From: Eggerthella sp. CAG:298
GTDB taxonomy: Bacteria; Actinomycetota; Coriobacteriia; Coriobacteriales; Eggerthellaceae
Direction of reading: 5' to 3'
Length of the DNA: 64,000 bases
NCBI GenBank assembly: GCA_000435675.1
Contig: FR895148.1
Location: 112,958 to 176,957, forward strand
In this document: positions 1 to 8,094 of the stretch, one piece after another
Position numbering within the stretch: the stretch's first letter is position 1
Layout of the letters: every line of letters begins with the position of its first letter
The notes under the pieces: model-generated
Told to the model about the DNA's origin: nothing
Database searches by the model: none
What the model saw: the letters and a program-made list of their open reading frames with translations, nothing else
Position numbers and translations under genes: made by a program

Positions 1-1365
1 TACTCGTCCGGGTGTCCGGTCCAGGGCCACCAGTTCGACGCTATGGTGCTCATCCCCAGCTGCGACAAGGTCGTTCCGGGTATGCTCATCGCGGCGTGTC
101 GCTTGAACATCCCGACCATCCTTATCTCGGGTGGTCCGATGCTCGCAGGCGAGGATAAGTGCGGCAATCAGACCGACCTGAACACGCTCTTCGACGCGGT
201 CGGTCAGGTGACCGCGGGCACGATGGATGAAGCCGATCTCAAGTTCTTCGAGGAAACCGCTTGTCCTACCTGCGGTAGCTGCTCGGGCATGTTCACCGCG
301 AACTCGATCGCCTGCCTCTCCGAGGGCCTCGGCATCGCGCTTCCGGGCAATGGCACCATCCCGGCGGTCTATTCCGAGCGCGTGCGCCTCGCGAAGCATG
401 CGGGCATGAAGATCATGGAACTGGTTGAGAAGGACATCAAGGCGCTCGACATCATCAATGCGGCGGCCATCCATAATGGCATGGCGCTCGATATGGCCTT
501 CGGTGGCTCCACGAATACGATGCTCCACCTTACCGCTATCTCTCACGCGGCAGGTTGCCCGGTCACGCTTGAGGATTGGGACAAGATCTGCTCCGAGATC
601 CCTAACATCACGCGCATCGCGCCAGCAAGTTCGCTCCACATCCAAGACCTGAACAAAGTCGGCGGTGTTTCTGCCATCATCGGTGAGCTCGGTCGTCACG
701 GTTTGCTCGACGAAAGTGCGCTCACCTGCCACGGAACCATGGCAGAGTGGATCGCTGAAGCACCTTATGTCGATGGGGAAGTGGTCCGCACGATCGAGGA
801 GGCCTATTCTCCCGTTGGCGGCCTGCGTGTTATGCAAGGCAACTTGGCTCCGAACTATGGCGTGGTCAAGCAATCGGCTGTGGCTGATGACATGCGTCAG
901 CATCGTGGCCCGGCGCGCGTCTTCGAAAGTGAAGAGGAAGCATGCGAAGCTATCTTCGGCGGCAAGATCAACGCCGGCGATGTGGTGGTCATTCGCTACG
1001 AAGGCCCTGCAGGTGGTCCTGGCATGCGCGAAATGCTCACGCCTACTTCAGCGATCTGCGGCATGGGTCTCGATCACGATGTCGCGCTCATCACCGATGG
1101 TCGTTTCTCGGGCGCAACGAAGGGCCCGGCTATCGGTCATGTGAGCCCTGAGGCATATGCGGGCGGTCCGATCGCGCTCGTTCGCGAAGGCGACATCATC
1201 GACATCGATATCGATAAGGGCACGATGAACCTTGAGGTATCCGATGAAGAGCTTGAAAAGCGTCGCCAGAATTGGACCAAGCCAGAGCCGAAGTACGCAA
1301 CGGGCGTGCTCGCACGTTATGCGAAATTGGTTTCCAGTGCCGATAAGGGGGCATATTTCGGATGA
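1..1365 (+). CDS. ilvD: Dihydroxy-acid dehydratase, 5' partial
   Basis: Dehydrates 2,3-dihydroxy-isovalerate and -methylvalerate to the keto acids that precede valine and isoleucine; a cytoplasmic Fe-S enzyme. The reading frame is open from base 1, so the first 100 or so residues of this usually 550-570 residue protein lie outside the window, including the first cluster cysteine. Seen here: SCDKVVPGM, the second cysteine block CPTCGSCSGMFTANS, and the C-terminal PTSAICGMGL and TDGRFSGATKGP blocks typical of the IlvD/Edd family. IlvD rather than Edd is supported by the adjoining ilvBN. Its stop overlaps the ilvB start (ATGA), indicating translational coupling. Confidence 0.96.
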   Translation, partial: YSSGCPVQGHQFDAMVLIPSCDKVVPGMLIAACRLNIPTILISGGPMLAGEDKCGNQTDLNTLFDAVGQVTAGTMDEADLKFFEETACPTCGSCSGMFTANSIACLSEGLGIALPGNGTIPAVYSERVRLAKHAGMKIMELVEKDIKALDIINAAAIHNGMALDMAFGGSTNTMLHLTAISHAAGCPVTLEDWDKICSEIPNITRIAPASSLHIQDLNKVGGVSAIIGELGRHGLLDESALTCHGTMAEWIAEAPYVDGEVVRTIEEAYSPVGGLRVMQGNLAPNYGVVKQSAVADDMRQHRGPARVFESEEEACEAIFGGKINAGDVVVIRYEGPAGGPGMREMLTPTSAICGMGLDHDVALITDGRFSGATKGPAIGHVSPEAYAGGPIALVREGDIIDIDIDKGTMNLEVSDEELEKRRQNWTKPEPKYATGVLARYAKLVSSADKGAYFG

Positions 1366-3173
1366 TCATCGACAACGAATACGAAAAACAACATAATCTC
1401 GGTCCCTATACTGCAAAACAGGGCACCGTGATGACCGGCGCCCAGGCCATCATCGCTTCGCTCGAAGCGGAAGGCGTGGATACGGTCTTCGGCTATCCGG
1501 GAGGACAAGCCATCAAGATCTATGACGCGCTCTACGATTCTAAGAAGATCAGGCATATTCTCTCTCGCCACGAGCAGGGTTCAGCGCATGAGGCTGATGG
1601 ATATGCGCGTGCAACGGGCAAGACGGGTGTCGTAATCGTGACCAGCGGTCCTGGTGCTACGAATACCGTCACCGGCATCGCAACGGCCTATATGGATAGC
1701 GTTCCCATGGTCGTCATCACCGGTCAGGTGCCCCGTAGCATCATCGGAACGGATGCGTTCCAGGAATCGGATATCGTGGGCATCACGATGCCGGTCGTGA
1801 AGCACAGCTATCTTCTTCAAGACATCAACGAGCTTACGAATACTTTCCGTGAAGCGTTCTATATCGCGAATTCTGGCCGTCCAGGCCCGGTGCTCATCGA
1901 TGTTCCTTCAGATCTGTGTGGCATGGAGGTCGAGTTCAACTATCCGGCCGATGTGCACATTCCTTCCTACAAGCCAACGGTGAAGGGCAATGCGCGCCAG
2001 ATCCGCCAGGCCGTGGACATGATGAAGGAAGCGAAGCGCCCGGTCCTCTACATCGGTGGCGGCATCATCGCTTCGAACTCCGAAGAGGAGCTGCTCTCGG
2101 TCGCAGAGGCGCTGCAGATCCCCGTGGTCACTACACTCATGGCAAAAGGCGCCTTCCCGGCATCCAATCCGCTCAACCTTGGGCACGTGGGCATGCACGG
2201 TTCGTACTATGCGAATCATGCCGTGCAGAATGCAGACCTGCTCATTGCCATCGGCTCGCGCTTCTCTGATCGCGTAACGGGCAAGCTCGTTGACTTCGCG
2301 CCCGATGCGAAGGTCATCCATGTCGATATCGACCCAGCAGAGATCGGCAAGAATCGCCTGCCGCAGATCCCAGTCGTGGGCGATGCCAAGGTTGTTCTGG
2401 CGGGCATGCAAGAGCTCATCGAGCAAGACGGCGATTTCAAGCCTATCACGGCTGAATGGATGGCGCAGATCAACGAATGGCGCGATAACCATCCCTTCTA
2501 CAGCCCAGGCGTTGCCACAGAGAATGGCACGATCTCGCCCGAAGGCGCGCTCGACCTTCTCTCGGATATGCTCGATCAGAACAACAGCATCGTCACGACT
2601 GAGGTTGGACAGCACCAGATGTGGGCCGCGCAGCATATCGCGCGCGATATTCCGCGCACGTTCCTCTCCAGTGGTGGTCTTGGCACGATGGGCTTCGGCT
2701 TCCCCGCAGCTATTGGCGCTAAGGTTGCTTGCCCAGAGAAGGAGGTCGTTTGTATCGCAGGCGATGGCTCTTATCAGATGAACATCCAGGAGATGACCAC
2801 GGCATCGTATTGCGGCATCAATGTGAAGGTGCTGATCATGAACAACTCGGTGCTCGGCATGGTGCATCAGTGGCAGAACCTGTTCTACGATGAACGCTAC
2901 AGCGAAACGATCCTGCCCGACCTCCCCGATTTCGTGAAGGTGGCAGAGGCGTACAACTGGCAGGCCGAACGTGTTGAGAAGCCTGAAGACCTGGAAGGCG
3001 CTCTGAAGCGCTTGATCGAAGCGGACCGTCCGGCACTGCTCGATATGCGCATCGATAGCGATGAGAACGTGTTCCCCATGGTCCCAGCAGGCGCACCTCT
3101 CTCAGAGATGTTCGGCTACATCAAAGTCGGCCCGAACGGTGAATTGATCGACGAGCGCAAGGAGGAGAAGTAA
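1362..3173 (+). CDS. ilvB: Acetolactate synthase, catalytic (large) subunit
   Basis: ThDP- and FAD-dependent acetohydroxyacid synthase: condenses pyruvate with pyruvate or 2-ketobutyrate, the first common step to valine, leucine and isoleucine. 603 residues. Visible are VFGYPGG, the catalytic glutamate in RHEQGSAHEADGYARATG (about E71) and the ThDP motif running from GDGSYQ (about 467) to MNN (about 493). The chosen ATG overlaps the ilvD stop and has AAGGGGG about 10 bases upstream. A second in-frame ATG at 1431 has AGGG at good spacing and would remove a 23-residue leader not expected in the family, so the start is not settled. The regulatory subunit follows after 2 bases. Confidence 0.96.
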   Translation: MIIDNEYEKQHNLGPYTAKQGTVMTGAQAIIASLEAEGVDTVFGYPGGQAIKIYDALYDSKKIRHILSRHEQGSAHEADGYARATGKTGVVIVTSGPGATNTVTGIATAYMDSVPMVVITGQVPRSIIGTDAFQESDIVGITMPVVKHSYLLQDINELTNTFREAFYIANSGRPGPVLIDVPSDLCGMEVEFNYPADVHIPSYKPTVKGNARQIRQAVDMMKEAKRPVLYIGGGIIASNSEEELLSVAEALQIPVVTTLMAKGAFPASNPLNLGHVGMHGSYYANHAVQNADLLIAIGSRFSDRVTGKLVDFAPDAKVIHVDIDPAEIGKNRLPQIPVVGDAKVVLAGMQELIEQDGDFKPITAEWMAQINEWRDNHPFYSPGVATENGTISPEGALDLLSDMLDQNNSIVTTEVGQHQMWAAQHIARDIPRTFLSSGGLGTMGFGFPAAIGAKVACPEKEVVCIAGDGSYQMNIQEMTTASYCGINVKVLIMNNSVLGMVHQWQNLFYDERYSETILPDLPDFVKVAEAYNWQAERVEKPEDLEGALKRLIEADRPALLDMRIDSDENVFPMVPAGAPLSEMFGYIKVGPNGELIDERKEEK

Positions 3174-3175
3174 TC

Positions 3176-3661
3176 ATGAGACACGTCCTTTCAGTGCTCG
3201 TAGAGAACAAATCTGGTGTATTGAGCCGTGTTGCGGGACTTATCTCGCGTCGCGGATTCAATATCGAGAGCCTTTCGGTCGGTCCGACCGAAGACCCCAC
3301 GATGTCGCGCATCACGATCATCATGGAGGCCGACGAGATCGCCTATGAGCAGATCACCAAGCAGCTTCACAAGCTCATTTCGGTGCACAAGATCACCGAC
3401 CTTACGCAAACTGCCGCTCTCGAGCGCGAACTGGTGCTCATCAAAGTGCACGTCACGCCCGATAAGCGCAGTGAGGTCATCGAGATCGCGAACATCTTCC
3501 GTGCCAATATCGTCGATGTGGGCAAGACTTCGCTCACGATCGAGATCACGGGTTCGGAAGACAAGCTCAAAGGCATCGAAGATCTGCTTCGCGCTTACGG
3601 AATCAAAGAGATCATCCGTACGGGCCTTATCGCGATGTCGCGCGGTTCAAAGGTGAGTTGA
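3176..3661 (+). CDS. ilvN: Acetolactate synthase, regulatory (small) subunit
   Basis: Regulatory partner of IlvB; it raises activity and confers valine feedback inhibition in the family. 161 residues, the usual long form. An N-terminal ACT domain (about 3-77) contains VLVENKSGVLSRVAGL and RRGFNIESLSVG; a second ALS_ss C-terminal domain follows (KVHVTPDKRSEVIEIA). The start lies 2 bases after the ilvB stop, with GGAGAAG in the end of ilvB as ribosome binding site. Nothing looks abnormal. Confidence 0.96.
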   Translation: MRHVLSVLVENKSGVLSRVAGLISRRGFNIESLSVGPTEDPTMSRITIIMEADEIAYEQITKQLHKLISVHKITDLTQTAALERELVLIKVHVTPDKRSEVIEIANIFRANIVDVGKTSLTIEITGSEDKLKGIEDLLRAYGIKEIIRTGLIAMSRGSKVS

Positions 3662-3664
3662 TAC

Positions 3665-3670
3665 TATAAT
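3665..3670 (+). promoter_or_regulatory. Possible -10 element of an ilvC promoter
   Basis: A perfect TATAAT lies just after the ilvN stop and about 50 bases before ilvC. No good -35 hexamer is found at 16-18 bp, so this is only a candidate for a second promoter within the ilv cluster. The 57-base gap also holds a small TGTAT/ATACA hairpin. Confidence 0.3.
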
Positions 3671-3718
3671 GTATCTTCATATACAGGAAACATCAGTCAT
3701 TAGAAGAAGGGAAAGAAC

Positions 3719-4714
3719 ATGGCTGTAACCATCTATCACGAGCAGGACGCAAATCCCGAGCTCATCCAGGGTAAGAAGATCGCCGTTATCGGCTATGGCT
3801 CTCAGGGTCATGCTCATGCGCTGAATCTGAAGGATTCTGGTTGCGATGTGCGCGTTGGTCTGCGTGAAGGTTCCAAGTCCTGGCAGGCTGCTGAAGAAGC
3901 GGGCCTCAAGGTCATGACCGTTGCCGATGCTGCAAAGGAAGCAGATCTTATCATGATCCTCGCTCCCGATGAGAAGCAGGCAGAGATCTACGAGCAGAGC
4001 ATCGCTCCTAACCTGAACTCTGGCGACACGCTCGCATTCGCTCATGGCTTCAACATCCACTTCGGCTATATCAAGCCTCCTGCAGATGTCGATGTCATCA
4101 TGATCGCTCCTAAGGGTCCGGGTCACATGGTTCGCCGTGTTTATCAGGAAGGCGCAGGCGTTCCGTGCCTCATCTGTGCTGAGCAGGATGCTTCCGGCCA
4201 GGCTATGGATGTTGCGCTTTCGTATGCATGGGGCATCGGTGGCGCTCGTGCTGGCGTTATCGAGACCACGTTCAAGAACGAGACCGAGACCGACCTCTTC
4301 GGTGAGCAGGCTGTTCTCTGCGGTGGCCTTACCTCTCTTATCCAGGCTGGCTTCGAGACGCTCGTTGAGGCAGGTTATCCGCCCGAGATGGCATACTTCG
4401 AGTGCTTCCATGAGGTCAAGCTTATCGTCGATCTCATGTACGAAGGCGGCATGAAGAAGATGCGCTACTCCATCTCCAACACCGCTGAATATGGCGACTA
4501 CTATGCAGGTGAGAAGGTCATCACTGATTCTTCCAAGGCTGCTATGAAAGAGATCCTGAAGCGCATCCAGGACGGTTCGTTCGCTGATGAATTCATCGAG
4601 GATTCTAAGAACGGTCAGAAGAAGCTGCTCGCAAACCGCGAAGCTGAGAACGCTTCTCAGATCGAAGAAGTGGGCGAGACGCTCCGCTCCCTCTTCAGCT
4701 GGATCCAGAAATAA
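3719..4714 (+). CDS. ilvC: Ketol-acid reductoisomerase
   Basis: Isomerises and reduces acetolactate or acetohydroxybutyrate to the dihydroxy acid used by IlvD; needs Mg2+ and a nicotinamide nucleotide. 331 residues, the short class I length. The Rossmann motif GYGSQGHAHALNLKDSG begins near residue 25 and is followed by the cofactor loop VGLREGSKSW (about 47-56). The C-terminal knotted domain carries the metal and substrate acids in ETDLFGEQAVLCGG and ECFHEVKLIVDL. GAAGAAGGGA sits a few bases before the ATG. A strong terminator follows, so ilvC ends the ilv transcription unit. Confidence 0.97.
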   Translation: MAVTIYHEQDANPELIQGKKIAVIGYGSQGHAHALNLKDSGCDVRVGLREGSKSWQAAEEAGLKVMTVADAAKEADLIMILAPDEKQAEIYEQSIAPNLNSGDTLAFAHGFNIHFGYIKPPADVDVIMIAPKGPGHMVRRVYQEGAGVPCLICAEQDASGQAMDVALSYAWGIGGARAGVIETTFKNETETDLFGEQAVLCGGLTSLIQAGFETLVEAGYPPEMAYFECFHEVKLIVDLMYEGGMKKMRYSISNTAEYGDYYAGEKVITDSSKAAMKEILKRIQDGSFADEFIEDSKNGQKKLLANREAENASQIEEVGETLRSLFSWIQK

Positions 4715-4738
4715 GTTCGATCAAACATCGATCTTTTA

Positions 4739-4778
4739 AACGACCGTCTTCCTTATAGGAGGGCGGTCGTTTTCTTCT
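4739..4778 (+). terminator. Rho-independent terminator after ilvC
   Basis: Inverted repeat: 4739-4753 pairs with 4757-4771 (AACGACCG against CGGTCGTT, continuing through G-U pairs), a 3-base loop, then a run of T with occasional C. It separates the ilv genes from serA. Confidence 0.85.
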
Positions 4779-4856
4779 TGTCCGGCTTTCCGCTATGATG
4801 GGAATCAACGCAAATTGCGCTTATCTTAGCGCAGGTAAAACATGCAGGGAGTTCTT

Positions 4857-6449
4857 ATGGCGCAGAAGATCTTGATCACAGAAGAGATCGTTCCAGCAGG
4901 TATCGAGATCCTGAAAGAAAAAGGATACGAGGTCGATTGTAAGTTCGATCTTTCCCGTGAAGAACTGCTCGACATCATCGAAGACTACGATGCGCTCATC
5001 GTGCGCTCCGCAACGAAGGTCGATCGTGAGATCTTCGAGATCGGCAAGAAGCTGCGCGTGGTCGGTCGTGCTGGTGTGGGTATCGACAATATCGACATCG
5101 AAGCCGCTAATGCCTATGGTGTGATCGTATGCAACGCGCCGGTCTCGAATACCGTCTCGGCTGCTGAACATACCATGGCGCTCATGCTCGCAGCTGCGCG
5201 CAACGTTGCAGCAGCGGATGCCTGCATGAAAGCCGGCGGTTGGAACCGCCGCGATTTCACGGGCACCGAGCTCTACCATAAGACGCTCGCCATCTTCGGT
5301 CTTGGTCGCATCGGTGGACTCGTGGCTGATCGCGCTCATGCGTTCGGCATGGAAGTCATCGCCTACGACCCATACTGCTCTCGTGAACGTGCAGGCCAGC
5401 TTGGCGTTACGCTCTACGATACGATCGAAGATGTCTTGCCTCTCGCAGATTTCATCACGGTGCATACGCCGGCTACCGATGAGACCATCGGTATGTTCGG
5501 CCCCGAAGAATTCTCTCAGATGAAGGATGGTGTCATCCTCGTGAATGTGGCGCAGGGCGGCATCTATGATGTCAAAGCGCTTTCGGATTTCGTGGCAGCA
5601 GGGAAGGTGGCAGCCTGCGGTATCGATGAATGGACCGAGCAGCCTTGCTACGATAGTCCGCTTCATGAATTCAAACAGGCTACTATCACACCGCACCTCG
5701 GTGCGCTCACGCGTGAGGCGCAGTATCGTGCTGGCACTCAGATCGCTGAATACGTGGATGAGGGTCTGAAGGGTTCGGTCGTGCCCACCTCGGTCAATGG
5801 CTCCTACATCTCAAGCGAAGACCTTGAACTGCTCGCACCCTATGCGCAAGTTTGCAAGCTCATCGGCTCGATGCTCTCTCAGGTGAAGCGCGGCGAATTG
5901 CCGGCAGTGCTTTCGGTCACCACGGCTGGCGTGCTCGCAGGACTCGATACGGGCTACTTGAGCGCGAGCGTGCTCGATGGCTATCTGCTGGGCAAGACTC
6001 GTGCGCGCGTAACGCCCACCACCGCAGACACGATTGCGCAACGTCATGGCATCCGCATCGAGCATCATTCCAATGCCGATGCGCTCGAGTACTCTTCGAG
6101 CGTCGAGGTTGCCGCCGATGGCGATTCGATCGTAGGGACCATCTCGGGACTCGCGCACACACCGCGCATCGTCTCGTTCATGGGCTACCAATGCGACCTC
6201 ACTCCTGCAAAGCACGTGCTCATCATGCAGTATGTCGATTCGCCTGGTCGCGTGGGCACGATCGGCACGATCCTTGGCAATGCGAATGTGAACATCACCA
6301 CCATGCAGGTGAGCACCCTCGAAGACTCCGATCTGGTCATGGTGTTCATGAATATCGAATCAGCGCTCACCGAAGAAGTGCTCGGCCAGCTTGAAACGAT
6401 CGATAACCTGCAAGCTCTTTGGCTCGTAGACCTCGAAGCAGCTGATTGA
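4857..6449 (+). CDS. serA: D-3-phosphoglycerate dehydrogenase, long form
   Basis: Oxidises 3-phosphoglycerate to 3-phosphohydroxypyruvate, the first step of serine synthesis. About 530 residues: split substrate domain, NAD-binding Rossmann core with GLGRIGGLVADRA (about 149), an ASB-like intervening domain, and a C-terminal ACT domain (YVDSPGRVGTIGTILG). The start at 4857 is preferred over an ATG at 4842 because AGGGAG lies 5 bases upstream and MAQKILITEE fits the family start. Oddity: the conserved NxARGG loop reads NVAQGG, with Gln at about residue 233 where the catalytic Arg normally is; the partner Glu (TEQP, about 261) and His (TPHLGA, about 280) are present. A six-base-pair hairpin (4816-4833) lies upstream. 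Confidence 0.94.
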   Translation: MAQKILITEEIVPAGIEILKEKGYEVDCKFDLSREELLDIIEDYDALIVRSATKVDREIFEIGKKLRVVGRAGVGIDNIDIEAANAYGVIVCNAPVSNTVSAAEHTMALMLAAARNVAAADACMKAGGWNRRDFTGTELYHKTLAIFGLGRIGGLVADRAHAFGMEVIAYDPYCSRERAGQLGVTLYDTIEDVLPLADFITVHTPATDETIGMFGPEEFSQMKDGVILVNVAQGGIYDVKALSDFVAAGKVAACGIDEWTEQPCYDSPLHEFKQATITPHLGALTREAQYRAGTQIAEYVDEGLKGSVVPTSVNGSYISSEDLELLAPYAQVCKLIGSMLSQVKRGELPAVLSVTTAGVLAGLDTGYLSASVLDGYLLGKTRARVTPTTADTIAQRHGIRIEHHSNADALEYSSSVEVAADGDSIVGTISGLAHTPRIVSFMGYQCDLTPAKHVLIMQYVDSPGRVGTIGTILGNANVNITTMQVSTLEDSDLVMVFMNIESALTEEVLGQLETIDNLQALWLVDLEAAD

Positions 6450-6458
6450 TACGTATCA
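6447..6458. repeat. Perfect 12-base palindrome at the serA stop
   Basis: TGATACGTATCA overlaps the serA stop codon and lies about 22 bases before the structured element at 6481. It could be an operator, or chance; no protein is suggested by the sequence. Confidence 0.3.
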
Positions 6459-6480
6459 CTGATCGAATCGCACCCTGTTA

Positions 6481-6606
6481 GCTTATAGGGTCTGGCCGGA
6501 GGGGAAGGTATGGACCGCTTGCGCAGCCGCGGTTGGAATCTAGAACATTAACAGTAAGCGAGCAGCTGATACGCCATACCTTCGCCGGAGGTCAGGCGCT
6601 ATAAGC
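6481..6606. ncRNA. Candidate structured RNA (rod-like hairpin), unknown class
   Basis: Nested complementary segments in a gene-free region: 6481-6488 GCTTATAG with 6599-6606 CTATAAGC; 6490-6497 with 6590-6597 (one G-U end); a symmetric six-by-six internal loop rich in purines; 6504-6513 GAAGGTATGG with 6574-6583 CCATACCTTC; and 6516-6522 with 6554-6560. Together this gives a rod of about 126 nt. Size and shape recall 6S or SRP RNA, but the SRP GGAA-tip consensus and tmRNA or RNase P signatures are absent. No clear promoter was found and the strand is unknown; plus is suggested by a short T run after 6606. Confidence 0.45.
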
Positions 6607-6759
6607 ATTTTCAGTTTCGCTGTGCGGATAGATAGGTAGTCACACCCCTCATTGGGAAGCGCTGCGCACGATACCTCACGTAAAATGTACAGCCATTTAA
6701 CGCAACAAGATTCACCGGTGCGCTTGGCGGGTAATCTTGTGATGTTTTCGCCGTTTCTC
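6607..6759. other. Intergenic region upstream of rpsA promoter
   Basis: No convincing gene. One imperfect hairpin, AAGATT(C)ACC near 6707 pairing with GGGTAATCTT near 6731, is visible. Short frames here lack ribosome binding sites and similarity to anything I recognise. Confidence 0.4.
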
Positions 6760-6790
6760 TTGCTGTGCGCAAGGCGTGCTGTGCTATACT
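6760..6790 (+). promoter_or_regulatory. Probable rpsA promoter (extended -10)
   Basis: TGCTATACT gives an extended -10 (TATACT at 6785-6790). The best -35, TTGCTG at 6760-6765, has a long 19-base spacer, which is tolerable with an extended -10. A six-base-pair hairpin (6798-6803 with 6810-6815) follows near the predicted transcript start, leaving a leader of about 135 bases before rpsA. Confidence 0.5.
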
Positions 6791-6933
6791 TACGCAGTCT
6801 GCCACGTACGGCAGATGTTTTGTATTGGACCTGCGAGACATGTTTGTTGTAAGCATTCGTTTCGAGTGCGACATACATGGTAAATGTAACTGCAATCATG
6901 AGCAAAGGTCCCCGTATTCGAAAGGGGTCCGTT

Positions 6934-8094
6934 TTGACCGACATTAAAAACACGTCCGTTATTGAATTCGACGACATTTCAGAAGATGAAATGAACAAGA
7001 TGATCGATGGAACGCTTACGGAATTCGACGAAGGCGATCTCATCGACGGCACTGTTGTCAAGATCGAGCATGATGAAGTGCTCGTTGATATCGGATTCAA
7101 GAGCGAAGGTGTTATTCCTGCTCGTGAACTTTCTATCCGTAAAGACGCCGATCCTTCTGAGGTCGTTGAGCTGGGCGATCGCCTCGAGGCACTTGTTCTC
7201 CAGAAGGAAGACAAAGATGGTCGTCTCATCCTCTCCAAGAAGCGCGCAGAGTACGAGCGCGCTTGGATCCAGGTTGAAGACAAATTCAAGGCTGGCGAAG
7301 TGGTTACTGGTGAAGTCATCGAAGTCGTCAAGGGTGGTCTTATCCTCGATATCGGTCTGCGTGGCTTCCTGCCGGCATCCCTCGTCGATCTCCGCCGCGT
7401 GAAGGATCTCACCGCTTATCTGGGCACCGAGATCGAAGCGCGCGTCATCGAAATGGATCGCAACCGCAATAACGTCGTCCTTTCTCGTCGTGTTCTTCTC
7501 GAAGAAGGCCGCAAGAACGAGCGTGCAGAGATCCTCGAGAAGCTCTCGAAGGGCATGCGCCTCAAGGGCACCGTTTCCTCTATCGTCGACTTCGGTGCAT
7601 TCGTCGACCTCGGCGGCATCGACGGTCTTATCCACATCTCCGAGCTCTCTTGGAGCCATGTCAACCATCCTTCTGAGGTCGTTAAGGTCAACGAAGAAGT
7701 TGAGGTTGAAGTGCTCGACGTCGATCTGCAGCGTGAGCGCATCTCCCTTGGTCTCAAGCAGACCACGGAAGATCCTTGGATCAAGCTCGTTGAGGTCTAT
7801 CCGGTCGACACCATCGTTGATGGCCGCGTAACCAAGATCGTTCCGTTCGGTGCCTTCATCGAACTGGGTGACAACGTGGAGGGCCTCGTTCACATCTCTG
7901 AGATGGCAATGAAGCACATCGATTCACCGAACCAGGTCGTGAGCGTTGGCGATGAAGTGAAGGTCAAGGTCATGGACGTGAACACCGACCGTCGTCGTAT
8001 TTCGCTTTCCATGAAGGCAGCTGCGGAAGACCTCGGTATCGAGATCGATGTCGATGAACCCGAGCCGAAGGAAGAAGCCGAAGACGCTGAATAG
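6934..8094 (+). CDS. rpsA: 30S ribosomal protein S1
   Basis: Binds mRNA on the 30S subunit and helps initiation. 386 residues from the chosen TTG, with four S1 (OB-fold) domains: from GDLIDGTVVKIEHDEVLVDIG, GEVVTGEVIEVVKGGLILDIG, GMRLKGTVSSIVDFGAFVDLG and VDGRVTKIVPFGAFIELG, ending with an acidic tail. The TTG at 6934 has AAAGGGG 6 bases upstream and gives MTDIKNTSVIEFDD. The ATGs at 6877 and 6898 lack any Shine-Dalgarno and would code for unusual leader residues. The four-domain form is usual in Gram-positives. Confidence 0.93.
   Translation: MTDIKNTSVIEFDDISEDEMNKMIDGTLTEFDEGDLIDGTVVKIEHDEVLVDIGFKSEGVIPARELSIRKDADPSEVVELGDRLEALVLQKEDKDGRLILSKKRAEYERAWIQVEDKFKAGEVVTGEVIEVVKGGLILDIGLRGFLPASLVDLRRVKDLTAYLGTEIEARVIEMDRNRNNVVLSRRVLLEEGRKNERAEILEKLSKGMRLKGTVSSIVDFGAFVDLGGIDGLIHISELSWSHVNHPSEVVKVNEEVEVEVLDVDLQRERISLGLKQTTEDPWIKLVEVYPVDTIVDGRVTKIVPFGAFIELGDNVEGLVHISEMAMKHIDSPNQVVSVGDEVKVKVMDVNTDRRRISLSMKAAAEDLGIEIDVDEPEPKEEAEDAE

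Noticed and set aside
1908..2867. 319-codon minus-strand frame in ilvB
   Set aside because: Shadow of a conserved gene.
6540..7412. 290-codon minus-strand frame over the serA-rpsA gap and rpsA
   Set aside because: Mostly antisense to rpsA; Ser/Arg-rich, no known motif, and would run through the structured RNA element.
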